NCBI GenBank assembly: GCA_040509055.1
Contig: JBEVLT010000143.1
Coordinates: 1-7,666, forward strand
Direction of reading: 5' to 3'
DNA: 7,666 bases
Source: JAJKIP01 sp040509055
GTDB taxonomy: Bacteria > Bacteroidota > Bacteroidia > Chitinophagales > Chitinophagaceae
In this document: positions 7,296 through 7,666 of the stretch, one piece after another
Position numbering within the stretch: position 1 is the stretch's first letter
How the letters are laid out: the number at the start of each line of letters is the position of its first letter
Notes under the pieces: generated by a model
Told to the model about the DNA's origin: nothing
What the model saw: only the letters and a program-made list of their open reading frames with translations
Database searches by the model: none
Program-made: the position numbers and the translations under genes

Positions 7296-7666
7296 ATGCG
7301 TGCATTTGAAGCGTTACAAAGAAAGGAGAGCGGGTCCAGGCCCGCCAACCAGTTATCCGGCTATGGGAAAGCCCGGGACCGTAGCGCCTTTATTCAACCC
7401 AGGCTCACGATCAATAACCCCAACGATGTGCATGAACAGGAAGCCGATGCGATGGCTGACAGGGTCATGCGAATGGAAAACCCGGGTATTCAACTGAAGC
7501 CCCTGCCCATTACTTCGGTACAACGCAAATGCGCTCATTGCGAAGAAAAAGAGAAACAGGCACAGCGAAAGGAAATAAACGGGCAGAATACAACCGCAGA
7601 CAGCGCCCTGGAGAACTACGTCGGTAATCTTAACGGCGGGGGCCAATCCCTGCCGGATGAAGTACG
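7296..7666 (+). CDS. DUF4157-family eCIS-associated protein, N-terminal 123 codons (3' partial)
   Basis: An open frame from ATG at 7296 runs to the window edge with no stop (123 codons plus two bases). Residues 34-60 contain PRLTINNPND followed by HEQEADAMADRVM (46-58), the acidic motif that precedes the DUF4157 domain in many eCIS-linked proteins. Residues 77-88 hold RKCAHCEEKEKQ, a CxxC segment also typical of this group. The last residues, GGGQSLPDEV, match the very start of the DUF4157 core, which is normally followed by a metalloprotease-like HE-x-x-H site; that part lies beyond the window. Known family members recur next to eCIS loci and are proposed to be cargo, cargo-linked or particle-associated, and some carry toxin domains C-terminally. 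The gene starts 27 nt after the tape-measure stop across a short AT-rich spacer, with only a weak AGG near the start. Activity cannot be judged because the catalytic region is missing. Confidence 0.88.
   Translation, partial: MRAFEALQRKESGSRPANQLSGYGKARDRSAFIQPRLTINNPNDVHEQEADAMADRVMRMENPGIQLKPLPITSVQRKCAHCEEKEKQAQRKEINGQNTTADSALENYVGNLNGGGQSLPDEV

Noticed and set aside
7300..7497. 65-codon plus-strand frame at the start of the DUF4157 gene
   Set aside because: It is out of frame with the ATG at 7296, whose frame carries HEQEADAMADRVM and CAHCEE; the 65-codon product shows no family resemblance.

Overview
The window is an internal piece of a gene cluster for an extracellular contractile injection system (eCIS; Afp/PVC/MAC/AlgoCIS-like, a headless phage-tail-derived particle). 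The most likely source is a member of the Bacteroidota, perhaps Chitinophagaceae. That placement rests on protein style, weak Shine-Dalgarno signals and moderate base composition, and it is an inference only. All genes lie on the + strand and are tightly packed (gaps of 4, 48, 1 and 27 nt). This fits one long operon whose promoter and terminator both lie outside the window.

Layout: (1) at 1-159, the last 52 codons of an unidentified upstream gene; (2) at 164-3199, a 1011-aa baseplate-wedge-type protein with the HDPGITILE motif near its N-terminus; (3) at 3248-5710, an 820-aa protein with a glycine/beta-rich N-terminal module, a cysteine-rich middle, an uninterrupted run of 19 prolines, and two C-terminal helix-hairpin-helix (DUF4332-like) repeats; (4) at 5712-7268, a 518-aa CIS_TMP-family tape-measure protein (Afp14-type), the most secure call here; (5) from 7296 to the window end, the first 123 codons of a DUF4157-family eCIS-associated protein, cut off by the window edge just as the DUF4157 core begins.

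How they work together: the wedge protein (2) and probably the 820-aa protein (3) would belong to the baseplate or its periphery. The tape-measure protein (4) would set tube and sheath length. The DUF4157 protein (5) belongs to a family that recurs beside eCIS loci and is thought to be cargo-related or particle-associated. The sheath, tube, spike and AAA+ ATPase genes expected of a complete eCIS are not in this window.

The least ordinary item is the C-terminus of the 820-aa protein: a polyproline rod leading to an HhH pair in which the second repeat keeps the canonical GIG hairpin and the first has lost it. A 19-codon ORF overlapping the start of that gene (3208-3267) is also worth a look, as either a coupling leader or the trace of a frameshift.
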